Assembly (NCBI GenBank): GCA_965221595.1
Contig: OZ244900.1
Coordinates: 3,534,001-3,598,000 of the forward strand
Direction of reading: 5' to 3'
Length of the DNA: 64,000 nt
From: JAAXGX01 sp965221595
GTDB taxonomy: Bacteria; Acidobacteriota; Vicinamibacteria; Vicinamibacterales; UBA8438
Made by a program: the position numbers and the translations under genes. Shown here one piece after another: positions 1 to 16,465 of the stretch (its first letter is position 1; each line of letters opens with the position of its first letter). Under the pieces are notes generated by a model. That model saw nothing but the letters and a program-made list of their open reading frames with translations, made no database searches and was not told the DNA's origin.

Positions 1-2788
<2,788 letters not shown>

Positions 2789-2995
2789 ATACTCGGAAAC
2801 CGGCGAATTTCGGGAATCCGACGCGTTGGCGCCGGACCTCCGAAATTCCGCCAGTTCCCAAGACACTGCGTCATTACGGAAAGCTACCGTTTGTGGAGTA
2901 TTCAGTTGTCAAACATCGCACCGGGCCGCGCCCGGCGCCCTCCGGCTGCCGTGCCTCGCGGGTGCGCCCGCGCCGGCCACGTCACCGGTTGTATC

Positions 2996-3071
2996 TGGTG
3001 GAGAATACCGGGCTCGAACCGGTGACCTCCTGGTTGCAAACCAGGCGCTCTCCCAGCTGAGCTAATCCCCC
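2996..3071 (-). tRNA. tRNA-Ala (TGC), CCA encoded
   Basis: The minus strand folds as a 76-nt cloverleaf including an encoded CCA end (complement at 2996-2998). The anticodon loop reads TTTGCAA, giving anticodon TGC, inside a CTGG/CCAG stem. The T arm contains GGTTCGAGCC. The acceptor stem starts GGGGGAT. It sits in the 16S-23S spacer between tRNA-Ile and 23S, the usual position in an Ile-Ala spacer, and is co-transcribed with the rRNAs. The 207 nt between it and 23S contain no gene I can see. Confidence 0.97.
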
Positions 3072-3161
3072 ACGGATCCGCAGTCGAGCACGATTCACGA
3101 ACTCGCCTGCCCATCCCCCATCGAGCCACCGCTCAGCCCCGGCATGGCATGTACCGGCGTG

Positions 3162-3238
3162 TGGTGGGCCTGGGTAGATTTGAACTACCGACCCCACGCT
3201 TATCAAGCGTGTGCTCTGACCAGCTGAGCTACAGGCCC
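3162..3238 (-). tRNA. tRNA-Ile (GAT), CCA encoded
   Basis: The minus strand gives a 77-nt cloverleaf with acceptor stem GGGCCTG, anticodon loop TTGATAA (anticodon GAT), T arm containing AGTTCAAAT and an encoded CCA end (complement at 3162-3164). It is the first tRNA after 16S. The 90 nt to tRNA-Ala and the 208 nt to the 16S 3' end hold no coding sequence. The latter carries the 3' arm of the 16S processing stem. Confidence 0.97.
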
Positions 3239-3279
3239 GCCCATTTATTCCGACCCGGCAGGGCCCGGAACAACTCGGG

Positions 3280-3307
3280 GACGGTTCCCTCAAAACTGGA
3301 TAGGACG
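3280..3307 (-). other. 3' arm of 16S pre-rRNA processing stem
   Basis: The 16 bases at 3292-3307 (aaaactggataggacg on the plus strand) are an exact reverse complement of 5126-5141 on the other side of 16S. After a 4-nt internal loop a further 8 bp pair (3280-3287 with 5146-5153). In the pre-rRNA this would close a long stem with 16S looped out, the standard RNase III substrate. The pairing is seen directly; the processing role follows from known rRNA maturation. Confidence 0.85.
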
Positions 3308-3443
3308 CGACCAACCACGTCACCTCGCGGCCCGACGTCCGCGGGGTATCGCCGCGACCAACATCGCGGCAACCGTGTATCAGATCGATCTCGAGTGGAC
3401 CGCTGCGTCGCGGCCGGAAGACCGCGGGCATCGGTAGCAACTC

Positions 3444-5002
<1,559 letters not shown>

Positions 5003-5229
5003 AATCGGTGCCTCCGGGCCGCCCTCACGGGTGCCCGTCGACAAAATTTCCACAAGAGGCCCGATATGGCTCCCTGCGTTGTTCAGCTTTTGTGTCAGGC
5101 TGATACTCGGACGCGATTGCGTCCACGTCCTATCCAGTTTTCAATGAACCGTCGCGGCCGGGCCAAGCGGGCCGGATGCCGCACCGCCCCGATCAGGAGC
5201 AAGCCTCCTGTTCAGTGGACGGACCAGCA
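5003..5229 (-). other. rrn leader (5' external transcribed spacer)
   Basis: About 220 nt between the predicted transcription start (near 5222) and 16S. It contains the 5' processing arm at 5126-5153 and a small hairpin (CAGGAG / CTCCTG on the minus strand) near 5194-5210. I looked for a clear boxA antiterminator and found only a weak resemblance near 5085-5095. No open reading frame here looks real. Confidence 0.75.
5126..5153 (-). other. 5' arm of 16S pre-rRNA processing stem
   Basis: Pairs with 3280-3307: a perfect 16-bp block (5126-5141), a 4x4 internal loop, then a perfect 8-bp block (5146-5153). It lies about 125 nt upstream of the 16S 5' end on the minus strand, as expected for the RNase III stem that frees pre-16S. 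Confidence 0.85.
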
Positions 5230-5258
5230 AGTGTAGAGAAACGCGGCTGCGCTGTCAA
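5230..5258 (-). promoter_or_regulatory. rrn promoter, near-consensus sigma70
   Basis: On the minus strand the -35 box TTGACA (5258-5253), a 17-bp spacer and the -10 box TACACT (5235-5230) form a near-perfect promoter pointing at 16S. The -35 hexamer contains the TGA stop codon of tyrS (5257-5255), so the upstream gene ends inside the promoter. No second rrn promoter was evident. Confidence 0.85.
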
Positions 5259-6502
5259 GGGACCGCGGCGCCGCTCGCCGCGGCAGTCGGCGGCGAGGGC
5301 AGAATGCGCCGCGCGCGACGGCCGACCTGCAGGATGAACGGCGCTTGGCCGGGCGGCACGGCGTGGAACCGATCGGCGACCCGCACCCCGTCGATTTTCA
5401 CTCCACCCTGGGCGATGAGGCGCGCCGCGGCGCCCTTCGACGCAGCCAGCCCCGCGGCGACCATGATGGATGACACCCGACATCCGTCGCCCCCCAAGTC
5501 GGCCGCGAACTCCTCGATCTCCTGTGGCAGCTGCCGGCGGGCGAACTGACGCTCGAAGGCCTCGGCGGCGGCCGCGGCCGCTGCGGTGGAGTGAAAATCC
5601 GTGACGATCCGCGTCGCGAGTTCGATTTTGGCCTGCTTGGGATGAGCCGCGCCCGCTGCAGTGCGCGCGGCGAGCGCGTCGATCTCCGCCAGCGACAGGT
5701 CGGTCAGCAGCTTGTAGTACTCCCACATCAGCGCGTCGGATATCGACATGAGCTTGCCGAACATCTCGTTCGGAGCCTCGTCGATGCCGACGTAGTTGCC
5801 GGCCGTCTTGGACATCTTCTGCGCGCCGTCCAGGCCGACCAACAGCGGCGTGGTCAGGACGATCTGGGCCTCGACCCCCCAGGCCGGCATGATGTCCCGG
5901 CCGACGTTCAGGTTGAACAGCTGATCCGTGCCACCGAGTTCGACGTCGGCCTGCAGGTGGACGGAGTCGTACGCCTGGGCCAGCGGGTACAAGAACTCGT
6001 GAATCGAAATCGGCCGGCCGGCGTCGTAGCGCCGGCGAAAATCCCGCCGTTCGAGCATCTGCGCGACGTTGTAGCCGGCCGCGAGCCGGATCCAGCCCTC
6101 GCTTCCGAGAGCTTCCAGCCAACCGCTGTTGAAATCGACGACGGTCCGCTCGGGATCGAGCAGCTTGAAGATCTGCGCCTTGTAGGTCTCGGCGTTGTCC
6201 CGTATCTGCTCGCGGCTCAGAGGCGGTCGTGTCTTCGAGCGTCCCGTGGGATCGCCGATGAGCCCGGTGAAGTCCCCGATCAGGAATACGACGCGGTGCC
6301 CGAGGTCCTGGAAGTGCTTCATCTTCCGGATGAGCACCGTATGGCCGAGGTGCAGATCGGGCGCCGTGGGATCGAACCCGACCTTGACGGTCAGAGGTAC
6401 CGACTCGGCCGCCGACCGGGCGAGCTTCGCACGCAGCTCGGCCTCGCGCACGATGTCGACGCAGCCCTTGGTGAGATAGGCGACCTGCTCGTCAAGCGTC
6501 AT
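5255..6502 (-). CDS. tyrS: tyrosyl-tRNA synthetase (TyrZ type)
   Basis: This 415-residue cytoplasmic enzyme charges tRNA-Tyr. The class I signatures are present: HLGH at residues 51-54 and KMSKT at 229-233, with the tyrosine-pocket region around residues 40-50 (VGFDPTAPDL). A C-terminal S4-like RNA-binding domain covers roughly the last 70 residues (SSIMVAAGLAASKGAAARL). The FQDLGHRVVFLIGDFTG wording matches the TyrZ rather than the E. coli TyrS branch. I chose the ATG at 6502 because the protein aligns from there and it overlaps the end of purN by 11 bp. It is the last gene of the pur-containing string, and its stop codon lies in the rrn -35 box. Confidence 0.96.
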   Translation of the reverse strand: MTLDEQVAYLTKGCVDIVREAELRAKLARSAAESVPLTVKVGFDPTAPDLHLGHTVLIRKMKHFQDLGHRVVFLIGDFTGLIGDPTGRSKTRPPLSREQIRDNAETYKAQIFKLLDPERTVVDFNSGWLEALGSEGWIRLAAGYNVAQMLERRDFRRRYDAGRPISIHEFLYPLAQAYDSVHLQADVELGGTDQLFNLNVGRDIMPAWGVEAQIVLTTPLLVGLDGAQKMSKTAGNYVGIDEAPNEMFGKLMSISDALMWEYYKLLTDLSLAEIDALAARTAAGAAHPKQAKIELATRIVTDFHSTAAAAAAAEAFERQFARRQLPQEIEEFAADLGGDGCRVSSIMVAAGLAASKGAAARLIAQGGVKIDGVRVADRFHAVPPGQAPFILQVGRRARRILPSPPTAAASGAAVP

Positions 6503-7118
6503 CCATGCCTCGCCCGCTGATGAACCGGCGCCCCTCGATCCGCCACCCCCCGTCCAGCATGATGCCGATAGCCTCAGGGTAGATCCTGTGCTCCTCGACC
6601 AGGATGCGCGCCGCAAGCGCCGCTGCGGTGTCGGCCTCGTCTACCGGCACGACCGCCTGACGCACGATCGGTCCTGCATCGAGCTCCGGCGTGACGATGT
6701 GCACCGTTGCCCCGCTGACCTTGACGCCGTAGCGCCACGCCTGAGCCTGTCCGTCCAGCCCGGGGAAAGCCGGGAGCAGCGACGGATGGATGTTGAGAAT
6801 ACGATTGGGAAACGCTTCGACGAACGCGGCGCTCAGCAGCCGCATGAACCCCGCCAGGCACACCAGCGCCACATCGCGCCGGCGCAGCTCCTCCACGACC
6901 GCGCGATCGAACGCCTCCCGCGAGGCGTAGCCCCGGTGATCGATGTGGAGTGTCTCGATACCCGCGCGCGCCGCGCGCTCGAGTCCCGCGGCATTCGCCC
7001 GGTTCGAGATAACGACGGCAACCGCGGCGTCGAGCCGGCCGGCCGCGATGCTGTCAATGATGGCCTGCAGGTTGCTACCCCGCCCCGAGATGAGAATGCC
7101 GATCCTGCGATTGTTCAC
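6492..7118 (-). CDS. purN: phosphoribosylglycinamide formyltransferase
   Basis: Converts GAR to FGAR with 10-formyl-THF, the third step of purine synthesis. The 208-residue protein shows the GRGSNLQAI phosphate-binding loop near residues 12-20, the ISNR asparagine region, HPSLLPAFPG and the DAGPIV aspartate motif. Length fits the single-domain bacterial enzyme. It follows purM after about 143 bp, most of which is a copy of the dispersed repeat described at 7152-7336, and runs into tyrS with an 11-bp overlap. PurT, the formate-dependent alternative, is not in the window. Confidence 0.96.
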   Translation of the reverse strand: MNNRRIGILISGRGSNLQAIIDSIAAGRLDAAVAVVISNRANAAGLERAARAGIETLHIDHRGYASREAFDRAVVEELRRRDVALVCLAGFMRLLSAAFVEAFPNRILNIHPSLLPAFPGLDGQAQAWRYGVKVSGATVHIVTPELDAGPIVRQAVVPVDEADTAAALAARILVEEHRIYPEAIGIMLDGGWRIEGRRFISGRGMDDA

Positions 7119-7151
7119 CCCGCCTCCATCGACTCGACGTCCTCAGGCATG

Positions 7152-7336
7152 GCCGCCCATGGCAAGAGGCCCCGGTGTATTCGACGGGCGCTGCATCCCG
7201 TAGCAGGGGACGGCACCGGACCATCGCTCGCGGGGTCGAACAGGGCCGGCATGCTCCCCCGTCACGTCTGGTGCGGGCCTTGCGGGGCACTGCTACGACC
7301 ACGTCGCGGTGCACCGCGGGGCTTCGCCACGGGCTG
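7152..7336. repeat. dispersed inverted-end repeat, copy A
   Basis: About 185 bp. The left part (ggcaagaggcccc ... tcgacgggcgctgcatcccg) and the right end (cgcggtgcaccgcgggg ... ccacgggctg) match the copies at 16466-16623 and 36598-36754. The two ends are roughly inverted copies of one another. This is the most diverged full copy, especially at its left end and centre. Its right end lies inside the purM reading frame and encodes the last 24 residues of that protein. Confidence 0.7.
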
Positions 7337-8359
7337 ATAGACGACTTGCCGGTCGCCCTCGACGACCGTGCCGATCGGCGACGCGCCGGGCGCGCCGGCC
7401 TCGGCCAGAACCTTCCGGGCCAGCGCCACGGACCCGGGCTCCACGACCACGACCATCCCGATCCCCATATTGAACGTCCGGTACATCTCGTCCTCGGGCA
7501 CACGCCCTGCGCGTTGCAGGAACCCGAAGACGGGCGGCACGCGCCAGTCGCGCTCGATCCGTGCGGCGGTTCCCGGGGGCAGCACCCGCGGCAGGTTCTC
7601 GGTCAGCCCGCCGCCCGTGATGTGGGCCAGGCCCTTGACCAGCCCCGGACTCGATTCCAGCAGGCGCGAGACGGGCCGCAGATACGACCGATGGGGCCGC
7701 AGCAGTTCGTCGCCGATCCGGCCTCCCAGCTCGTCGACGTGCGTATCGACCTGCAAGCCCAGCGTTTCGAACACGATGCGCCGCGCGAGCGAGAAGCCGT
7801 TCGTGTGCAGCCCCGACGACGGCAGGCCGATGAGCCGGTCACCCGGCACAATGCCGCTACCGTCGATCAGCCCTCCGCGGTCGACGATGCCGACGATGAA
7901 GCCCGCGAGATCGTACTCCCCGGCAGCGTAGAAGCCGGGCATCTCGGCGGTCTCGCCCCCCAGCAGGGCGCAGCCGTTCTCCATGCAGCCCCGCGCCAAC
8001 CCCTGCACGACCGCGGTCGAGACGTCGGGCGCCAGCCGGCCCGTGGCCAGGTAGTCGAGAAAGAACAGCGGGCGTGCGCCCTGCACGAGCACGTCATTGA
8101 CGCAGTGGTTGACCAGGTCCACGCCGACCGTGTCGTGCCGCCCCGCCAGGAACGCGACCTTCAGCTTGGTTCCGACACCGTCGGCGCTCGCCACGAGCAC
8201 CGGCTGCCGGTGGCGGTCCCATTCCGGCTGAAAAAGGCCGCCGAACGAGCCGATGTCGGAGAGCACGCCTGGCGTGAAGGTCTGCCTGGCCAGGTCGCGC
8301 ACACGGTCGACCACCCGGTTCGCCGCGTCGATGTCGACCCCCGCCGCACGATAGTCCAC
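7262..8359 (-). CDS. purM: phosphoribosylformylglycinamidine cyclo-ligase
   Basis: Closes the imidazole ring, converting FGAM to AIR with ATP. The 365-residue protein contains VDYRAAGVDIDAA at the N-terminus, ADGVGTKLK, the LGGETAEMPGFY motif and the SSGLHTNGFSL and HITGGGL segments of the AIRS fold. A GTG start at 8359 is chosen because a GGAG ribosome site lies 8 nt upstream and it falls 2 nt after the HEAT gene stop. Without its tail the protein would be about 341 residues, the family norm. The final 24 residues (from QPVAKPRG) come from repeat copy A, so the gene reads through the element. The enzyme core looks intact. Confidence 0.94.
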   Translation of the reverse strand: MDYRAAGVDIDAANRVVDRVRDLARQTFTPGVLSDIGSFGGLFQPEWDRHRQPVLVASADGVGTKLKVAFLAGRHDTVGVDLVNHCVNDVLVQGARPLFFLDYLATGRLAPDVSTAVVQGLARGCMENGCALLGGETAEMPGFYAAGEYDLAGFIVGIVDRGGLIDGSGIVPGDRLIGLPSSGLHTNGFSLARRIVFETLGLQVDTHVDELGGRIGDELLRPHRSYLRPVSRLLESSPGLVKGLAHITGGGLTENLPRVLPPGTAARIERDWRVPPVFGFLQRAGRVPEDEMYRTFNMGIGMVVVVEPGSVALARKVLAEAGAPGASPIGTVVEGDRQVVYQPVAKPRGAPRRGRSSAPQGPHQT

Positions 8360-8361
8360 CG

Positions 8362-9530
8362 CTAGAACTCCAGCACCCGGAGGGCAGCCTCGGCCACGGC
8401 GCGCACCGCGGCCTCCTGGCCGCCGCCCGCGTACACCCGGCGCAGATATGCCTGGAACCGCTCCTCCGCCATGTCCTCGTCCAGCATGTCGAACGCGTCG
8501 CGCAGCAGCAGCAACTCCGCCTCGGGTGTCCGGCGCTGCGCGAGCGCCTCGAGCATGACGCCGGGCCGTCGCAGCGCGACGGTGCCGAGCGCCAGCGTGA
8601 TCGGCGCCGGCGAGGACGTGCCGGCGCGGAGCCCCGCGTCGAACAACGCCTCGAGCGCGCGGCGATCGCCCGCGGCGGCGAGCGCGGCGAGCGCGGCGGC
8701 CGCGCTGCGCAGGAGCGGCCGGCCGGCGGCGGCAGTCTGCACGCCGTGGTGCAGCGCCTCCACGATGTACCGGAACTGGGTGTCGCAGTCGATCCGCAGC
8801 AGGCAGGCGGCCGCCGACACGAAAGGCTGCAGGGCGTCCGGCACGACCGTGCGGGAGGCAACGATGACGTGGGCAGCGCGCGGGTCGCCGATCTTGCCCA
8901 GCGCCAGCAGTGCGTCGCCCTGCAGCGGTCCCGGTTCGGAAGCCACGGCCAGCAGCGCGTCGACGGCGTACCCGGCGCCGTGCTCTCCGAGCGCCTCGAT
9001 GACCACCGCGCGAAAGTAGCTCTCGCCGCGGTCTACGTCGCGCACCAGCCGGGCGCGAACGGCCGCGGCGTCGTCGTGCGCGGCCAGGGCGCGCACCAGC
9101 GCGGGCCGTACGAACTCGGAGGTCTCCCGTTCGAGCGCCGCAAGCAATCGCGGTGCGAGCGCCGGATCCGGGGCCGTCTCGAAGTAGTCGTATGCAGCCG
9201 CCCGGACCCGATCGTTGGGCGAGTCGAGTGACGCCTGCATGGCGGCAGCGGTCTCCGGCACGGCGAGACCATAGAGCAGAACGAGCGCGCGAAACTGCAC
9301 GTAGCTGTCGGCGTGCCCCTCCAGGGCCTCGCGCAGCAGGGGCGCCGCACGCTGCGGGTCCGCCCGCCGCACTGCGCTCGACGCCTCCATGCGTGCGGTG
9401 TAGTCGAAGTCGCCGAGCCGATCGATCGCCTCGCGAAGCGGCTCTCCGGGCGTCTGGGTGGAACCTGCGGTGAGACTGAACACCGCCAGCAGCAGGGCGA
9501 TCGGGACGCGACAGGCCGCACACGGGCCAC

Positions 9531-9534
<4 letters not shown>
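8362..9534 (-). CDS. secreted HEAT-repeat protein in the pur operon
   Basis: A 390-residue protein with a probable signal peptide (hydrophobic core at about residues 11-24) followed by HEAT/PBS-lyase-like helical repeats of about 30 residues (for example LLREALEGHADSYVQFRALV, MQASLDSPNDRVRAAAYDYF, LLALGKIGDPRAAHVI). No enzymatic motif was seen. HEAT repeats usually bind proteins, so a scaffold role is possible. The ATG shares an ATGA overlap with the purF stop, and purM starts 2 nt after its stop, so all three should be translated together. An exported protein inside a cytosolic purine operon is unexpected. If the N-terminus is not cleaved it may be membrane anchored. Confidence 0.85.
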
Positions 9535-10961
<1,427 letters not shown>

Positions 10962-11019
10962 GCCGCTCGGCACCACCGGCCCGCCGCGCTTCAGTCAGAA
11001 GGGGCTGCGCGCCGGGCTG

Positions 11020-13245
<2,226 letters not shown>

Positions 13246-13263
13246 GGCTGACGGCGCCCGCTG

Positions 13264-13980
13264 TCAGCTCGCCCGGGCGGCGGCTCCGGCGGCTAGTCTC
13301 GCGACGGCCGATTCGAGCACGACCAGCCCGTCGGCGCTACCCAGCGCGCTCTCGCAGGCCCGCTCCGGGTGCGGCATCAGACCGACCACGTTGCGTCCCG
13401 CGTTGCACAAGCCGGCGATGGCGGCGGTCGACCCGTTCACGTTCCACGCCTGGTCGAGCTCACCGGCCGGCGCCGTGTAGCGGAAGACGATCTGCCGGTT
13501 CGCCTCGAGCGCGGCCAGCGTCGCCGCGTCGGCGTAATAGTTCCCTTCGCCGTGGGCAATCGGGATCCGCAGCACCTGGCCCGCCCGGGCCCTGCAGGTG
13601 AACGGCGTGTCGGTCTGCTCCACCCGCACGTGTACCTGCTGGCAGATGAACTTCAGATGCCGATTCCGCCGCATCCCGCCGGGCAGCAGGCCGGCCTCGA
13701 GCAGCACCTGGAAGCCGTTGCACACCCCGAGCACGGGACCGCCGGCCGCCGCGAAGCGGGCCACCTCGCCCATGATGGGCGAGAAACGGGCGATCGCGCC
13801 GCTGCGCAGGTAGTCGCCGTAAGAGAACCCGCCGGGCAGAATCACCACGTCCGCGCCGCGCAGGCTCGCGTCCTTGTGCCAGATGAACACCGCTTCCTGG
13901 CCCAGGACGTGTTTCACCGCGTGGTAGCTGTCATGGTCGCAGTTCGAGCCAGGGAAGACGACCACGGCGAACCGGCTCAT
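13264..13980 (-). CDS. purQ: FGAM synthase glutaminase subunit PurQ
   Basis: Class I glutamine amidotransferase that releases ammonia for PurL. The 238-residue protein starts MSRFAVVVFPGSNCD and shows ILPGGFSYGDYLRSGAIARF, the nucleophile elbow GVCNGFQVL and the C-terminal catalytic His/Glu region GLMPHPERA. The start at 13980 is fixed by the family N-terminus and a 4-bp ATGA overlap with purS. A longer upstream reading frame exists but does not resemble PurQ. Confidence 0.96.
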   Translation of the reverse strand: MSRFAVVVFPGSNCDHDSYHAVKHVLGQEAVFIWHKDASLRGADVVILPGGFSYGDYLRSGAIARFSPIMGEVARFAAAGGPVLGVCNGFQVLLEAGLLPGGMRRNRHLKFICQQVHVRVEQTDTPFTCRARAGQVLRIPIAHGEGNYYADAATLAALEANRQIVFRYTAPAGELDQAWNVNGSTAAIAGLCNAGRNVVGLMPHPERACESALGSADGLVVLESAVARLAAGAAARAS

Positions 13981-14219
13981 CCATCGACCTCCACCCGGTA
14001 GCTCTCTATCACCGGATTGGCCAGCAACCGATCGGCAACCTCTGCGGCCAGCGCCCGGGCTTGATCGGCGCTGGTGGCGTCGACGTCGAGCTCGAAGCAC
14101 TTGCCCTGCCGTACATCCCGCACCGCGTCGTAGCCGAGCGTGCGGAGCGCCTCGGCAATGGTCTTGCCCTGCGGATCGAGGATCGACGGTTTCAGGTTGA
14201 CGAAGACCCTGGCCCTCAT
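13977..14219 (-). CDS. purS: FGAM synthase structural subunit PurS
   Basis: An 80-residue protein that bridges PurL and PurQ in the FGAM synthase complex. It has the PurS pattern: a beta strand MRARVFVNLKPSILDPQGKTI, then LGYDAVRDVRQGKCFELD and a terminal ESYRVEV strand. It starts one nucleotide after the purB stop, with a GGAG ribosome site inside the purB end, and overlaps purQ by 4 bp. Confidence 0.95.
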   Translation of the reverse strand: MRARVFVNLKPSILDPQGKTIAEALRTLGYDAVRDVRQGKCFELDVDATSADQARALAAEVADRLLANPVIESYRVEVDG

Positions 14220-14220
14220 C

Positions 14221-15540
14221 TTATGCTCCTGCGCCGGCCGAAACCCCTCCGAACACGCGGCCGAAGATGGTGTCGACGTGCCGGAGCTGGAAGCTCAGGT
14301 CGAACGTCCGCTCGAGGTCCGCCCGCGTCAGCACCTGCATGACCTGCGGATCGTCCAGCAAGAGCTCCTTGAACTCGAGCCCCTCGTCGTGCGCACGCAT
14401 GGCGTTGCGTTGGACCCAGACGTACGCCTCTTCGCGCGCGACGCCGTGCTGCGCCAGTTGCAGCAGCACGGCGCCCGAGAAGATCACGCCGCGAGAGCGG
14501 GCCAGGTTCTGCTCCATGCGGTCCGGATGCACCACGAGGCCGCGCACGATACGCGTGAAGCGTCGGAGCATGTGGTCCAGGACACAGCAGCCGTCAGGCA
14601 GGATGACCCGCTCCACCGACGAGTGTGAAATGTCGCGCTCGTGCCACAGCGCCACGTTGTCGAGGGCCGCCACGGCGTTGGCGCGCAGCAGGCGGGCCAA
14701 GCCGGTGATCTGCTCGCAGCCGATCGGGTTGCGCTTGTGAGGCATGGCGGACGACCCCTTCTGCCCCTTGGCGAACGGCTCCTCGACCTCGCCGATCTCG
14801 GTCTTCTGCAGTCCGCGGACCTCGAGCGCGAACTTCTCCAGCGAGGCGCCGGTGATGGCGAGCGCAGTGGCCAGCTCGGCGTGCCGGTCGCGCTGGATGA
14901 TCTGCGACGTCACGCGCGGCGGATCGAGCGCCAGGCGCGCGCAGACCTCGCGTTCGATGGCCGGCTCGAGGTGCGCGTAGGTGCCCACCGCACCGGAGAT
15001 CTGGCCGACGCTGACGACGTCGCGCGCACGCTGCAGGCGCTCCCGGTCGCGCTGCAGCTCCTCGAACCAGAGCGCCAGCTTGAGGCCGAAGGTGATGGGC
15101 TCGGCGTGCACGCCATGCGTGCGGCCGATCATCGGTGTGCGGCGATGCTCGGCCGCGCGGGTGCGGATGGCGTCCGCGAGGTGATCGACGTCGTCCAGCA
15201 GGAGGCTGCAGGCCTCGCGGAGCTGGAGAGCCAGAGCCGTGTCGACTACGTCGGACGACGTCAGACCGAAGTGGAGCCAGCGCGCCGACGGCCCGACGTG
15301 CTCGGCAACCGCAGTGGTAAACGCAATGATGTCGTGTCGCGTCGTCTCCTCGATGGCCTCGACCCGCGCGGCGTCCACAGCGCCCTTCTCGCGGATGTCG
15401 CGCGCTGCCTCCGCCGGGATCAGGCCGTGCTCGGCCATCACCTCGGCGGCCACGGTCTCGACACGCAGCCAGGTTTCGTAGCGCCGCTGGTCGGTCCAGA
15501 TGCGCCCCATCTCGGGGGGGGTATAGCGTGGAAGCATCAT
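14221..15540 (-). CDS. purB: adenylosuccinate lyase
   Basis: Cleaves SAICAR to AICAR and adenylosuccinate to AMP, serving both IMP and AMP synthesis. The 439-residue protein has HFGLTSSDVVDTA, the catalytic-histidine region IGRTHGVHAEP and the fumarase/aspartase superfamily signature GSSAMPHKRNP. The ATG at 15540 is followed at once by a second ATG at 15537, and either could serve. It heads the purB-S-Q-L-F set and lies 48 bp after the metallo-hydrolase gene, so it may share that transcript. Confidence 0.96.
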   Translation of the reverse strand: MMLPRYTPPEMGRIWTDQRRYETWLRVETVAAEVMAEHGLIPAEAARDIREKGAVDAARVEAIEETTRHDIIAFTTAVAEHVGPSARWLHFGLTSSDVVDTALALQLREACSLLLDDVDHLADAIRTRAAEHRRTPMIGRTHGVHAEPITFGLKLALWFEELQRDRERLQRARDVVSVGQISGAVGTYAHLEPAIEREVCARLALDPPRVTSQIIQRDRHAELATALAITGASLEKFALEVRGLQKTEIGEVEEPFAKGQKGSSAMPHKRNPIGCEQITGLARLLRANAVAALDNVALWHERDISHSSVERVILPDGCCVLDHMLRRFTRIVRGLVVHPDRMEQNLARSRGVIFSGAVLLQLAQHGVAREEAYVWVQRNAMRAHDEGLEFKELLLDDPQVMQVLTRADLERTFDLSFQLRHVDTIFGRVFGGVSAGAGA

Positions 15541-15588
15541 TCAGATGGGCAGGTCGACCCGTCCATGTCGCCAGTCGCCCGCATGTCG

Positions 15589-16455
15589 TCAGACCAGGCT
15601 CGCCGTCCCCGCCTTGTCGGCGGGACGCCCGACCGGCACGGCGTCCCGCTGCGTGGGCGACGGCCAGGCGTCCAGGGCGACGGTCGGCGCGACCCGGTCC
15701 TGGCACGTCACCACGACCTGCACGTCCTCGCGACCGCGGGCGGCCAGCGCGTCGCGGCAGGTCAGTTCGGCAATCTCCGGCACGTTGTTCACGCGGCTGA
15801 GATGCATGAGCACGATGCAGCGCACGTCGGGCCCCAGCCCGCCGCGGATGTACGCGGCGAGCGCTTCGTTCGACAGGTGGCCCGCGTCGCTGGCGATGCG
15901 TGCTCGCGTCGCGGCGTCGTACGGGCTCATGCGCAGCAGCGCTTCCGCGTGGTTCGACTCGATGACCAGCAGGCGGCAATCCTCGAAACGTTCGATGATC
16001 TCCGGGGTGACGGCGCCGACGTCGGTGGCGAAGCCCACCGCGCCGGCCGGTGTCTCGATGCGGAACGCCACAGTCTGCGACGCGTCGTGGGGAATCGTGA
16101 ACGGCACGAAGCACAGACCGCACAGCGCCAGCGGCCGGCGCGGCGCGAGCTCGCGCCAATCGGGCAGCCCGCTCACCCCCCACTCGGCGCGGACCGCCGC
16201 GGTGGAGTAGACCGGCACTGCGTGGCGCTGCGCCAGCAGGCGCGCGCCGCGCGTGTGGTCGCCGTGCGCGTGGGTAATCATGACCGCGTCGATGGCAGCC
16301 GGCTCGGTGCCGACGAGCGCCAGCCTGCGTGCCACTTCCCGGTAGCTCAACCCGACGTCGAGCAGCACGCGGGCGTCGCCGTTGGCGAGCAGCGTCGCGT
16401 TGCCGGCACTGCCGCTGCCGAGCACTGTCAAGCGGATGGCCGTGCCCCCCTGCAC
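15589..16455 (-). CDS. metallo-beta-lactamase-fold hydrolase (YycJ/WalJ-like)
   Basis: A 288-residue cytoplasmic protein with the metal-binding motif HAHGDH (His62, His64, Asp66, His67) and further ligands in IPHD, TDVG and HLSN segments. It resembles the YycJ/WalJ group of MBL-fold exonuclease-like hydrolases, but its substrate is not fixed by sequence. Start is a GTG at 16455; a TTG eight codons in (RLTVLGSG region) is an alternative. Repeat copy B fills most of the space between it and the M16 peptidase gene, so read-through from that gene would cross a potential hairpin. Confidence 0.85.
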   Translation of the reverse strand: MQGGTAIRLTVLGSGSAGNATLLANGDARVLLDVGLSYREVARRLALVGTEPAAIDAVMITHAHGDHTRGARLLAQRHAVPVYSTAAVRAEWGVSGLPDWRELAPRRPLALCGLCFVPFTIPHDASQTVAFRIETPAGAVGFATDVGAVTPEIIERFEDCRLLVIESNHAEALLRMSPYDAATRARIASDAGHLSNEALAAYIRGGLGPDVRCIVLMHLSRVNNVPEIAELTCRDALAARGREDVQVVVTCQDRVAPTVALDAWPSPTQRDAVPVGRPADKAGTASLV

Positions 16456-16465
16456 AGGCTGCTAG

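Noticed and set aside
5085..5095. boxA-like antitermination site in the rrn leader
   Set aside because: Match to the consensus is too poor to call.
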